DNA of 64,000 bases from G965232465 sp965232465. Its GTDB lineage: Bacteria; Pseudomonadota; Alphaproteobacteria; JAQWUY01. Within the stretch, counting starts at the first letter, position 1, and every line of letters begins with the position of its first letter. A program made the translations under genes and the position numbers. Below the pieces are notes generated by a model. It did not search any database. It was not told the origin of the DNA and was given only the letters and a program-made list of their open reading frames with translations. Location: contig OZ246977.1 in assembly GCA_965232465.1 (NCBI GenBank), positions 124,001 to 188,000 on the forward strand. Direction: 5' to 3'. This document shows positions 43,583-53,159 of this stretch, in pieces.

Positions 43583-46414
43583 CTATGCCCCTACATGTTT
43601 TTTTAAATAGTGCCCAGTGATGCTGTTGGCGGTTTTACAAATATTTTCCGGGGTGCCCGTCGCCACAATATGACCGCCCTTATCCCCGCCATCAGGGCCC
43701 AAATCAATCACCCAATCGGCGGTTTTTATCACATCCAGATTGTGTTCGATAACCAACACCGAATTGCCATTTTCCACCAATTTATGTAATACCCCCAACA
43801 GGTTTTTTACATCTTCGAAGTGTAATCCGGTGGTGGGTTCGTCCAATATATACAAAGTCCGCCCGGTTGCCCGACGGGACAATTCTTTGGATAATTTAAC
43901 CCGTTGTGCCTCCCCCCCCGACAGGGTGGTGGCTTTTTGCCCCACCTGAATATAGCCCAGCCCCACTTGTTGTAAGGTTATCATTTTATCGTGGATACTA
44001 GGGACGGATTTAAAGAAATCCACCGCTTCATCAACGGTCATGTTTAAAACATCGGAAATATTTTTACCTTTGTTTAAAATTTCCAAAGTTTCCCGATTAT
44101 ACCGGTGTCCTTTACATTGGTCACATTCCACATACACATCGGGTAAAAAGTGCATTTCAATTTTTAATACCCCATCCCCTTGGCAGGATTCACACCGTCC
44201 GCCCTTGGTATTGAACGAAAACCGCCCCGCTAAATATCCCCGGGCTTTTGATTCGGGGATATGGGCAAACCATTCCCGAATCGGTGTAAATGCCCCCGTG
44301 TAGGTGGCGGGATTCGAACGGGGTGTCCGCCCAATCGGCGATTGGTTAATGTCGATCACTTTATCCAAATACTGCATGCCCTTAATGTGGGTGTATGGGG
44401 CGGGGGATGCGTGCGATCCCATCAGGTCACGACTTAAAATACTACGCAGGGTTTCCAAGATCAAAGTCGATTTTCCCGACCCAGAAACACCCGTAACACA
44501 GGTTAAAGTCCCCAGTGGAATTTTGACATTTACATCACACAAATTGTTACCGCTTGCCCCGATTAATTCGATATGACGGTTGTGTCCTTTACGGCGTTTT
44601 TTGGGAACAGGGATATACTTTTCCCCCCTTAAATATTGGGCGGTGATGCTTTTTTTACATTTCATAACTTTTGCTACGGGACCTTCGACCATTACGAGTC
44701 CGCCATGGATACCCGCCCCGGGTCCCATATCAATAAGGTAATCCGCATTGCGAATGGCATCTTCGTCATGTTCGACCACCACCACAGTATTCCCTTGGTC
44801 CCGTAATTTTTTTAATGTGTTTAACAGGCGGCTATTATCCCGTTGATGCAGCCCAATGCTGGGTTCGTCCAACACATATAATACACCGGTTAAACCGGAT
44901 CCAATTTGGCTGGCAAGGCGGATGCGTTGGCTTTCCCCCCCGGACAAAGTCCCCGACTTACGGCTGAGCGACAGGTAATTTAACCCCACATTTTTCAGGA
45001 AAGTTAAACGGTCGACAATTTCTTTGAGTACTTTTTCGGCGATTTTTTGTTGCTGTTTGTTTAAGTGATCGGAAACGGTTTTAAACCACTTTAACGAATC
45101 GCTAATCGACATGCTGGCCGCTTCCCCAATATTTTTATCATGGATTTTAACACACAATGATTCTTGTTTTAGGCGATACCCCTTACAATGGTCACAAATG
45201 CCCAACGATTGGTATTGTTCCAACACTTGTTTTTGGGCGGTGTTACTGGCTTCTCGATATTTTCGTACCATATTGGGAATAACCCCTTCAAAAGGCTTCG
45301 AAGCCTGAAACCTACGCATACCATCGTCGTATGAAAATACGATGGTATCCTTGGTGCCATGTAAAATAGCGGTGCGTATTTTTTGTGGTATGTCTTGCCA
45401 TTTTGTGGTCGGCGATATGTTGTAATGATGGGCGATCGATTCCAGCGTTTGTTGGTACAAAATATTTTTATTGGCGTTCCAAGGGGCAATCGATTTTAAC
45501 AACGGTTTATGGGCACCTGCAACAATAAGGCTTTCGTCAAATGACAACGCCGTCCCAATACCATCACAATGGGGACATGCCCCAAATGGGCTATTGAATG
45601 AAAAAATGCGGGGTTCGATTTCCTCCATATAAAATCCGCTTTCTGGACAGGCAAACTTCGATGAATATAAATGACGATTCGAAGGATTCTTATATTCCTC
45701 GACCACTAAAATACCCTCCGATAATTTCAAGGCGGTTTCCACCGACGATGCCAATCGTTGCTGTATATGGGGTTTGACACGAATACGGTCAACCACCACT
45801 TCCAAAGTGTGTTTGATGTTTTTATCAAGCGGCGGTATATGGGCAATTTCGTATAGGGTACCATCCACTTTCAGACGGGCAAAGCCTTTTTGTTGTAAGG
45901 TGGCGATTTCTTTTTTGTATTCCCCCTTGCGTCCCCGTACAATCGGGGCAAGCAACAATATACGGGTGCCTTTTGGTAAGGCAAGGATACTGTCCACCAT
46001 ATTGGCAACAGACATGGATTGTATGGGTTTCCCTGTGCTGGGGCTGTATGGAATGCCCGCCCGTGCGTATAACAGACGCATATAATCGTAAATTTCCGTA
46101 ACTGTGCCCACAGTCGAACGGGGGTTTTTACTGGTGGTTTTTTGTTCGATCGATATGGCGGGGCTTAGCCCGGTGATGCTTTCCACATTGGGTTTGTGCA
46201 TTACATCCAAAAATTGTCGGGCGTATGCGGATAAGCTTTCCACATATCGCCGTTGTCCATCCGCATATATGGTGTCAAACGCCAATGAAGACTTTCCCGA
46301 TCCACTTAAACCGGTAATCACGGTTAAACTGCCCCGGGGAATTGATACGGCAACATTTTGCAGGTTGTGTTCACATGCCCCCCTTACAATAATATGCGTA
46401 TTTTTGTCCAGCAT
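43583..46414 (-). CDS. uvrA: Excinuclease ABC subunit UvrA
   Basis: 943 residues from MLDKNTHIIVRGACEHNLQNV; a frame to 46459 exists but adds 15 unconserved residues. Two ABC ATPase modules are seen: Walker A GLSGSGKSSLAFDTI and GVSGSGKSTLILETL, signatures LSGGESQRIRLA and LSGGEAQRVKLS. The second zinc finger CESCQGDG...CDQCKGHR is complete. In the first, CPESGF replaces the second cysteine, as in other alphaproteobacterial UvrA. It finds bulky DNA damage for nucleotide-excision repair. It is divergent from ssb. Confidence 0.96.
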   Translation of the reverse strand: MLDKNTHIIVRGACEHNLQNVAVSIPRGSLTVITGLSGSGKSSLAFDTIYADGQRRYVESLSAYARQFLDVMHKPNVESITGLSPAISIEQKTTSKNPRSTVGTVTEIYDYMRLLYARAGIPYSPSTGKPIQSMSVANMVDSILALPKGTRILLLAPIVRGRKGEYKKEIATLQQKGFARLKVDGTLYEIAHIPPLDKNIKHTLEVVVDRIRVKPHIQQRLASSVETALKLSEGILVVEEYKNPSNRHLYSSKFACPESGFYMEEIEPRIFSFNSPFGACPHCDGIGTALSFDESLIVAGAHKPLLKSIAPWNANKNILYQQTLESIAHHYNISPTTKWQDIPQKIRTAILHGTKDTIVFSYDDGMRRFQASKPFEGVIPNMVRKYREASNTAQKQVLEQYQSLGICDHCKGYRLKQESLCVKIHDKNIGEAASMSISDSLKWFKTVSDHLNKQQQKIAEKVLKEIVDRLTFLKNVGLNYLSLSRKSGTLSGGESQRIRLASQIGSGLTGVLYVLDEPSIGLHQRDNSRLLNTLKKLRDQGNTVVVVEHDEDAIRNADYLIDMGPGAGIHGGLVMVEGPVAKVMKCKKSITAQYLRGEKYIPVPKKRRKGHNRHIELIGASGNNLCDVNVKIPLGTLTCVTGVSGSGKSTLILETLRSILSRDLMGSHASPAPYTHIKGMQYLDKVIDINQSPIGRTPRSNPATYTGAFTPIREWFAHIPESKARGYLAGRFSFNTKGGRCESCQGDGVLKIEMHFLPDVYVECDQCKGHRYNRETLEILNKGKNISDVLNMTVDEAVDFFKSVPSIHDKMITLQQVGLGYIQVGQKATTLSGGEAQRVKLSKELSRRATGRTLYILDEPTTGLHFEDVKNLLGVLHKLVENGNSVLVIEHNLDVIKTADWVIDLGPDGGDKGGHIVATGTPENICKTANSITGHYLKKHVGA

Positions 46415-46583
46415 TGTTGTATACCCGTTTGTTACCAAAAATGTGGGCACATCATACACGATGGGGGGGTGTGTATATAAGTCGATAAATTATCGAAATT
46501 TATAAAAAAGATGCTATACATTGCCCCCAAAACTGTGATATGTTATATACATTTTTTGCAACAATTTTAACAAGGAAGATAAA

Positions 46584-47081
46584 ATGGCAGGTAGCGTAAA
46601 CAAAGTCATATTAGTCGGTAACTTAGGGACGGAACCAGAAGTTCGCAACACACAAAGCGGTGCCAAGGTCGCAACCCTTAGCCTTGCCACCAGCGAAACA
46701 TGGAAAGATCAATCGGGACAACGCCAAGAACGCACTGAATGGCATCGGGTGGTTGTGTTTGGTGATGGATTGGTAAATGTGATTGAACAATATGTCAAAA
46801 AAGGCATGAAAGTATATATCGAAGGGCAACTGCGTACCCGCAAATGGCAAGACCAACAGGGACAGGATAGATACACAACAGAGGTGGTTATTTCTGGTTT
46901 TGGCGGCACATTAACCATGTTGTCATCAAAAAATGAAGGCGGTGGCGGATACGCCAACGAAGGCGGGGGATATAATCAAAATCGAGAGGGACAACATCAA
47001 GGCGGGGGACAAACCGGCGGTATCCCCCAAGATGGGGGCGTAGGCGGTATATCCGACCTAGACGACGACATTCCATTTTAA
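46584..47081 (+). CDS. ssb: Single-stranded DNA-binding protein
   Basis: 165 residues. The OB fold occupies residues 1-112 (VNKVILVGNLGTEPEVRN, TSETWKDQSGQRQERTEWHRVV, VYIEGQLRTRKW). A glycine- and asparagine-rich linker follows, then the acidic tip DLDDDIPF that recruits repair proteins. AAGGAAG lies six bases before the ATG. Divergence from uvrA is a common arrangement. Upstream, TTGCCC and TATATA 17 bases apart may be its promoter. Confidence 0.97.
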   Translation: MAGSVNKVILVGNLGTEPEVRNTQSGAKVATLSLATSETWKDQSGQRQERTEWHRVVVFGDGLVNVIEQYVKKGMKVYIEGQLRTRKWQDQQGQDRYTTEVVISGFGGTLTMLSSKNEGGGGYANEGGGYNQNREGQHQGGGQTGGIPQDGGVGGISDLDDDIPF

Positions 47082-47115
47082 TGTATTCTTAGTACGGTAT
47101 ATAACGCACCTGCAC

Positions 47116-47143
47116 AAAAAAGGGGGATGCATGCCCCCTTTTT
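47116..47143 (+). terminator. ssb terminator, part of a 36-base direct repeat
   Basis: AAAAAGGGGG-atgcatg-CCCCCTTTTT, 34 bases after ssb. The segment 47123-47158 recurs almost unchanged at 47189-47224, just before the end of the second adhesin gene, where on the minus strand it can act as that gene's terminator. Confidence 0.8.
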
Positions 47144-47188
47144 AGGTTTGCTTGTTTTATTTAATACTGTATAATATTTATCCCCTCT

Positions 47189-47224
47189 GGGGATGCATAC
47201 CCCCTTTTTAGGTTTGCTTGTTTT
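47189..47224 (-). repeat. Second copy of the terminator-containing direct repeat
   Basis: GGGG-atgcata-CCCCC followed by TTTTTAGGTTTGCTTGTTTT, matching 47123-47158 with one or two changes. It lies 10 bases beyond the second adhesin stop. Confidence 0.7.
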
Positions 47225-47234
47225 TGATGGGGTT

Positions 47235-50200
47235 TTAAGGGGTTACAAGGTATATAATATCTTCAAAGGCGTTGTATTTTTTACCGCTATCTGCCCCTAT
47301 TTGAATCTTTAACTTTATCACTTTTTTGTTGCCTTGACTTTGTACAAAGGTTATTTCACGACCATCTTGTAGGTCATTTTTTAGCTTTGTTTCCAATTCA
47401 CTTTCAGTTCCTTTTAAGAACCTTGCACCATTAGAGATTTTTACATCTTCGGCGGTGCTTGTGCTTTCTGTGTTTAAAAAGGCTCTGGTTGCTGTTGAAT
47501 CTATGGCGGTAACATCGCTTATATCAGTTTCAAAATTAACAGTTATGAGCCCCTGATTTTTTACAAGGGTCATTTGTGCTGATGTTAAAGATGTAACCAC
47601 CCCAAAATTATTAGTAGCGTCTAGGTCAATCCTTGCGGTTCCTGCATTATTTAAATGTTTTCCATTTAATGCCGCCGCAGGGGTAAGATATGAAGTGCGG
47701 AACGCCAACGGATAGTCTTGTTTACCGATGGCAAAGTCCGCCAGATTGACTTGTCCCGTATATTTTTTGTCGCTGGCTTTTGCTTTCATGGTAATGACAA
47801 CAGTCCCACTTGATTCTGCCCCTTTTAGTTTCTTATCTGTAGTGTCCAGACTAAGGGTACCTGAGGGGGCATCGCCCGTTTTGCCCACCACAGACCAATC
47901 AAACGCCGCCACACTGCCCCCTGGCACATTGTTGTATGCCATACCGCTTAATTTTGCCCCACTGGCTTTCCATACACGGTCCGCTTGTGATGCGGTTATG
48001 CTGGGTTTGGTGGTAAGATCCGCAAGGTTTTGCTTGGCAATGGTAAAGTCCGCCAGATTCACTTGTCCCGTATATTTTTTATCGCTGGCTTTTGCTTTCA
48101 TGGTAATGATAACAGTCCCACCTGATTCTGCCCCTTTTAGTTTCTTATCTGTAGTGTCCAGACTAAGGGTGCCTGAGGGGGTATCGCCCGTTTTGCCCAC
48201 CACAGACCAATCAAACGCCGCCACACTGCCCCCTGGCACATTGTTATATGCCATACCACTTAATTTTGCCCCACTGGCTTTCCATACACGGTCCGCTTGT
48301 GATGCGGTTACGCTGGGTTTGGTGGTAAGATCCGCAAGGTTTTGCTTAGCAATGGTAAAGTCCGCTGTTTGTATGGACCCTGAGTATTTGGGGTTACTGG
48401 GGGTTGCGGTCATGGTGATTTCCACTGTACCGCCGGATTTTGCCCCCCGAATATCCCCATTAACGATATTTAATGTCCCATCGGGGGCGTCGCTTGATTT
48501 CTTAGCCACCGCCCAAGTATATTGGGTTGCCTTTGTGCCGCCCGGTAGGGTATAATTTAAGTCAATCTTGGTAACAGTACTGTCCTTCCATGCCCCATTT
48601 TCGCCCGTTGCTTTTGCCACCGCTGGGCGGGTGGTTACATCCGTTCCCAGTACTTGCTTGGCAACAGTAAAGTTGTAATATTCTGTGAGTTTTGGTGCTG
48701 TGTTTTTTGCTCTACGGATAATTTTTACCAATAGGGTACCGCCTCTGGTCAATTTATTGGCATTAATAACCCCTGTTGTGCTGTTAATAGCGTTTGCCCC
48801 TGTAATAATCCCTGTGGTGGTTGGTGTTAAGCCACTGCCATCGTCCCCACCTGTAATGATAGAGAATGTATAATCGCCCATCGCTGTTGAAAATGTTTGA
48901 TTTAAATCAGACCCCTTTAAGTTATAATTGATGGCAAAGTTCTTACCCCACTTTCCTGACCCTGTGGGGGTGGTGGAAGTTATTTGTCCCTGAGTTGTGG
49001 ACAGTTCAAAGGTTTTGGTTACATCTGCGTATTTGGTGCTTTCGAATACAACGGTAATGGTGGTCGTCCCTGAGGTGATGCCCGCCCCCGATATGGTCAA
49101 GCTCTTGCCACTATCCGTTACAGCAACATTTGTATGATTATCTGTATCCGCTAGGCTCTGAACGCTCCAATCGCTTCTTGCACTGCCAGTTGCTGTTAAT
49201 TGCCCCAGTACATCGGTGGCGGTTACCTTTTTCGTACCCGATACAAAGGTTACCACAAGAGGGGCTACGCTTAGGGTATTTGCCGCTACCGTTTGTTTAT
49301 TGACGGTTACATCCACATTTCGGGTAATCGTTTCATATTTATCATTCGCCGCATAGGTAATATTCACTTTTACCACCCCACCTCGGCTGGTTTTGGCAAT
49401 CTTACCATCGCTCGACGCCACTGTGATAGCATTGCCCCCTGAGGTCGGACCAGCGGTCGTACCCGTCGTGGTCAAGGCGTATGTGGCATTGCCAATACCC
49501 GCAGGTTTGTTTGCTTCTGTATAGGATACCGTTTGGCTATTTGCGTTCCATGTAATAGCCCCCGCAGATACCGCAAACCCGGTGTGGTCGCTAGCCTGTT
49601 GTTTGCTCACTGTAAAGTTCTGGTATTCAGTTACCGCATCTACTCTCGATGCTCCTGTCCCTTTTGCCGCACGGACAATTTTTATCAATAACGACCCCGA
49701 TTTGGTCAGTTTGCTGGCAGTAATCGCCCCTGTTCTGATGTTAATTGCCCCTGTATAATCATTACCATCGATAATACCTGCGGTGGTGGGTGTCTTACCA
49801 CTGCCATCATTGCCCCCAGATGCCACAATCGAGAAGGTATAATCTGAGGCTACAAAGTTTACGCTACCCACCGAAGTTCTTAACTTATAATCTGTGGTGT
49901 ATGTTTTACCCCATTTTCCTGAACCCGTACGCCCCCCTGTACTTATCTTCGACGGTTCTGTCGACAATTCAAATGTCACAGTCTTATTCGCATACGCAGG
50001 ATGGGAAAATACGGCGGTTACAGTCGTCTTGGTGGTGATCTCATCGGATATGATCAGGGTTTTGCCCCCACTACCAACAGCAAGGTCGTCATTATTATCC
50101 GTATTGGCAACGCTTACCAATGTCCATTGGGATTTTTGCGTTTGTCCCCCTGATACAGATAATTGCCCCAATATCTCACTGGTGGTAACCGTTCTATCAC

Positions 50201-51854
50201 TATCCCCAGACCCATAAGGCACAACAAGATCTGCCATTGTTAGCGTACCAGTGAAAGCACTATCAGTTTTTACATATACAATGCGGTCGTTAAAGTCTGT
50301 TGCACTGTATGTCAATTTTAGGGTAGCTGCACCCGCACCCGCTTTGTCTTCCAGTGTACTGGTATATGTAGCAGCATTGGCATTGATAGGTGTCGACCCA
50401 TTCTTAAATTGGAAATCTGTGCCAGTTGTACCACTACCCACAATTTCTGCGTTGACAGTGGGCGTTACCCCTGAGGGTACAGTACCAACAAATGTACTTA
50501 AGTTATATGTCGTTGCATTTGTTAAGGTATACGCAGTGGCTTGGCTGGTACCATTCCCGCCCTTAATATCGTTACTCGCTTTATCCGAATCCGACAGTAT
50601 GCTACCAATTGTTGGGTTGGCTTGTGTTTTGATAAACACTTCATAAGGGTTAAAGCCATCTGCTGTATAGGTCAGTTTTAGGGTAACTTCCCCCGCACCT
50701 GCTTTATCTTCCAGTGTACTGGTATATGTTACATTGGTAACATCGATATTTGTCGATCCATTCTTAAATTGAAAATCTGTGCCACTGGTACCACTACCCA
50801 CAATTTCTGCGTTGACAGTGGGCGTTACCCCACTTGGTACATTGCCAATAAAGGCATCGATAGCATATGTTTTGCCACTGGTTAAAGCATATGCAGAGTT
50901 TTGCGTCGTACCATCGCCACTGCGGACTGTTTTATCGCCCGTGCTGTCTTGTATATCAGCGGACTGTACAGTATCACCCACAGGTTTCGGCGTATCGACC
51001 TCAGCCGTTTTAATATCATATTGCCGTTCGACCTTGTCATAGCGTTTGTGCCATACAGCACCTGCACTGGGTACAGGGGCAGATTGTAACTGATCTTGTA
51101 TGCTTTTACCGAATGCCAGTTTAAAATCGACGGATATATCGGTCTGTGCCGATTCGCCATTGGGTTTGTCATATGTGCCCCGCACTGTTATCATAGCATT
51201 GGGGGTAAATTCGGCAATCAATTTATTGCCCCTAACAACTGTATCCTCAACCCCGTCGAATCTATAGGTCCCCACCCCCACAGACACCTGTTCATAATTG
51301 GGAATATTGCCCTTAGCGGTTATATCCCAGCCTTGTAATACCTTTTTATCATCGATAATGGTGTTGCCAATACGACGATATAGGTTTGCCGCCATGTCAA
51401 ACCGGGCGGTTTTCAGTTCCGCCCCCACACTAAACCGTTGGAAGGTGTCCGATGCTTTAAAAGCAAGTATATTCTTTGTCCCGTCCTTGCTATCAAAAAA
51501 CGCATTGACCCCAACAATTAATGGGGTAGCTGTTGTATCAATACGCTTCCGATAGCCCAACCCCAAGTTTAATCGATTCACTGATTTTTGACGATTATAA
51601 GAAGTTTGCACATATGTAACCGTGTCTTTTGTTTCCCGCAGGTTGCTAAAAGCGGTAATATCCCAATTTAGGGTTTTATCCGTATAGCCGACCCCGCCAC
51701 TTATCCATTCGAAGATACCTGTTCTGTTCATGGTATCCATAAACATATTACCGGTGGCATTGACCACTTTGTCTGTATCATTTGTAAAGGCTGGTGTTGT
51801 ATATGCCAGTACAATAACACTAGCTGTTGCCCATAAAGATTTTTTTAGTTTCAT
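47235..51854 (-). CDS. Second inverse autotransporter with Ig-like repeats
   Basis: 1539 residues from the ATG at 51854, chosen because AGG lies nine bases upstream; two earlier in-frame starts (TTG 51869, ATG 51863) lack a spaced site. It is a paralogue of the giant adhesin. Both share the signal-peptide end TPAFTNDTDKVV, the beta-barrel (YVQTSYNRQKSVNRLNLGLG, GVNAFFDSKDG, GWDITAKGNIPNY) and the RYDKVERQYDIKTAEVD linker. Two acidic modules, two KWGK modules and several KQ-ended Ig-like modules follow. Two adjacent 104-residue modules are almost identical. The C-terminal domain (about 150 residues) differs from that of the giant protein. Likely an adhesin. Confidence 0.88.
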   Translation of the reverse strand: MKLKKSLWATASVIVLAYTTPAFTNDTDKVVNATGNMFMDTMNRTGIFEWISGGVGYTDKTLNWDITAFSNLRETKDTVTYVQTSYNRQKSVNRLNLGLGYRKRIDTTATPLIVGVNAFFDSKDGTKNILAFKASDTFQRFSVGAELKTARFDMAANLYRRIGNTIIDDKKVLQGWDITAKGNIPNYEQVSVGVGTYRFDGVEDTVVRGNKLIAEFTPNAMITVRGTYDKPNGESAQTDISVDFKLAFGKSIQDQLQSAPVPSAGAVWHKRYDKVERQYDIKTAEVDTPKPVGDTVQSADIQDSTGDKTVRSGDGTTQNSAYALTSGKTYAIDAFIGNVPSGVTPTVNAEIVGSGTSGTDFQFKNGSTNIDVTNVTYTSTLEDKAGAGEVTLKLTYTADGFNPYEVFIKTQANPTIGSILSDSDKASNDIKGGNGTSQATAYTLTNATTYNLSTFVGTVPSGVTPTVNAEIVGSGTTGTDFQFKNGSTPINANAATYTSTLEDKAGAGAATLKLTYSATDFNDRIVYVKTDSAFTGTLTMADLVVPYGSGDSDRTVTTSEILGQLSVSGGQTQKSQWTLVSVANTDNNDDLAVGSGGKTLIISDEITTKTTVTAVFSHPAYANKTVTFELSTEPSKISTGGRTGSGKWGKTYTTDYKLRTSVGSVNFVASDYTFSIVASGGNDGSGKTPTTAGIIDGNDYTGAINIRTGAITASKLTKSGSLLIKIVRAAKGTGASRVDAVTEYQNFTVSKQQASDHTGFAVSAGAITWNANSQTVSYTEANKPAGIGNATYALTTTGTTAGPTSGGNAITVASSDGKIAKTSRGGVVKVNITYAANDKYETITRNVDVTVNKQTVAANTLSVAPLVVTFVSGTKKVTATDVLGQLTATGSARSDWSVQSLADTDNHTNVAVTDSGKSLTISGAGITSGTTTITVVFESTKYADVTKTFELSTTQGQITSTTPTGSGKWGKNFAINYNLKGSDLNQTFSTAMGDYTFSIITGGDDGSGLTPTTTGIITGANAINSTTGVINANKLTRGGTLLVKIIRRAKNTAPKLTEYYNFTVAKQVLGTDVTTRPAVAKATGENGAWKDSTVTKIDLNYTLPGGTKATQYTWAVAKKSSDAPDGTLNIVNGDIRGAKSGGTVEITMTATPSNPKYSGSIQTADFTIAKQNLADLTTKPSVTASQADRVWKASGAKLSGMAYNNVPGGSVAAFDWSVVGKTGDTPSGTLSLDTTDKKLKGAESGGTVIITMKAKASDKKYTGQVNLADFTIAKQNLADLTTKPSITASQADRVWKASGAKLSGMAYNNVPGGSVAAFDWSVVGKTGDAPSGTLSLDTTDKKLKGAESSGTVVITMKAKASDKKYTGQVNLADFAIGKQDYPLAFRTSYLTPAAALNGKHLNNAGTARIDLDATNNFGVVTSLTSAQMTLVKNQGLITVNFETDISDVTAIDSTATRAFLNTESTSTAEDVKISNGARFLKGTESELETKLKNDLQDGREITFVQSQGNKKVIKLKIQIGADSGKKYNAFEDIIYLVTP

Positions 51855-51869
51855 GTGTTTCATCCTCAA

Positions 51870-52016
51870 TTTCTTAGAATTACAGTTTCATTCGGCACCC
51901 GCCCAAATGGGCACCACAGTACAATTATACAGAGATTTTTTTTTTTTTTTCAAGTATTAAAAACTATAATTAAATAATACTATAAGTTGTACTATATGGG
52001 GTAGGGGATCTGTGGA
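51870..52016. promoter_or_regulatory. Upstream region of the second adhesin gene, with a T15 tract
   Basis: A run of 15 T (51936-51950) lies 82-96 bases upstream of the adhesin start; on the coding strand it is an A tract. GCCCAAATGGGC (51902-51912 region) is an inverted repeat between the tract and the gene. Confidence 0.6.
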
Positions 52017-53087
52017 TTATTTAAAATAATTAAAATCATCACCATATTCTAATGCTTGTAAGGTGCCTATGAATAAGTCTATGCAGGCTTGTATATCGCT
52101 GGTTTGGATAGTTTCCACCGTCGTATGCATGTATTTTAGGGGTAAAGACATTAAAGCCGATGGGACACCCTTATTGGAATATGCAAATGAATCAATATCC
52201 GTGCCACTGTGACGAGAGGAAGCAGAGCGTTGATAAGGGATTTCCTTTTCTTTTGCAATCGCCAATATCTTATCACGTAATTTTAGGTGTACAGCGGGGC
52301 TTGAGTCGATAATGGGTCCTTTGCCCACGGCAAAATCACCGTGTTTTTTCTTGTCGTACATGGGCGATTGGGTGTCGTGTCCCACATCGATAATGATGGC
52401 ACAATCGGGTCGTATGTTATGTGCCATCATTTGTGCCCCCCGCAACCCAATTTCTTCTTGTACAGAGTTGACAATGTATAAACCAAAAGGCAATTCGATA
52501 TTTTTTTCTTGTAAGGTGCGTGCAACTTCGGCAATCACAAAGCCCCCCACTCGATTATCCAGTGCCCGTGATACAATAAACTTATTATTGTTCAAAGTCA
52601 TAAACCCATCTTGATATACGATAATGGTGCCAATGTCGATACCCATATCAAGAACCTCTTGTTTGTTTTCAGCACCCACATCAATATGTATGTTTTCCAG
52701 TGTGGGGTGTTTGTCCTTGCCCATGCGTATATGAATGGCGGGCCAGCCGAAAATTCCTTGGACAATGCCTTTTTCACCATGGATATTAACCCGCATAGAG
52801 GGGGCGATTTGGTGATCTGATCCGCCATTGCGTACTACGAAAATATATCCTTTGTCATCGATGTAATTCACATACCATGAAATTTCATCGGCGTGGGCTT
52901 CGATAACCACTTTGTAATCGCTGTCTGGGTTAATAACCGCCGCCGCACTGCCATATGCATCCGTAAAAACTTGATCCACAAAAGGAGAAATATAATCAAT
53001 CCATACCTTTTGTCCCGCAATTTCCTTTGAAACAGGGGCAGGGGTATTTAGGTATGTTTTTAAAAACTGTAAACTTTCTGAACGCAT
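52017..53087 (-). CDS. M42-family metallo-aminopeptidase
   Basis: 356 residues. Metal ligands and catalytic residues are visible: His and Asp in VIEAHADEISW, Asp in SRALDNRVGG, two Glu in SVQEEIGLRG, Asp in IIDVGHD, and His in LKYMHTTVE. M42 enzymes (glutamyl aminopeptidase, PepA type, tetrahedral aminopeptidases) trim peptides in the cytoplasm. AAAGGAGACAC precedes the ATG. It follows two amino-acid permease genes on the same strand after 72 bases, which suggests use of imported peptides or amino acids. Specificity is unknown. Confidence 0.9.
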   Translation of the reverse strand: MRSESLQFLKTYLNTPAPVSKEIAGQKVWIDYISPFVDQVFTDAYGSAAAVINPDSDYKVVIEAHADEISWYVNYIDDKGYIFVVRNGGSDHQIAPSMRVNIHGEKGIVQGIFGWPAIHIRMGKDKHPTLENIHIDVGAENKQEVLDMGIDIGTIIVYQDGFMTLNNNKFIVSRALDNRVGGFVIAEVARTLQEKNIELPFGLYIVNSVQEEIGLRGAQMMAHNIRPDCAIIIDVGHDTQSPMYDKKKHGDFAVGKGPIIDSSPAVHLKLRDKILAIAKEKEIPYQRSASSRHSGTDIDSFAYSNKGVPSALMSLPLKYMHTTVETIQTSDIQACIDLFIGTLQALEYGDDFNYFK

Positions 53088-53159
53088 AATGTGTCTCCTT
53101 TAATTATATTATCGTCGCATATAGTATATATTTTGAAACATAAAGTCAAAAAAATTATG

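Noticed and set aside
46515..46560. LexA (SOS) box between uvrA and ssb
   Set aside because: CTGTGATATGTTATATACAT has neither the CTGT-N8-ACAG spacing nor the GTTC-N7-GTTC form used by alphaproteobacteria.
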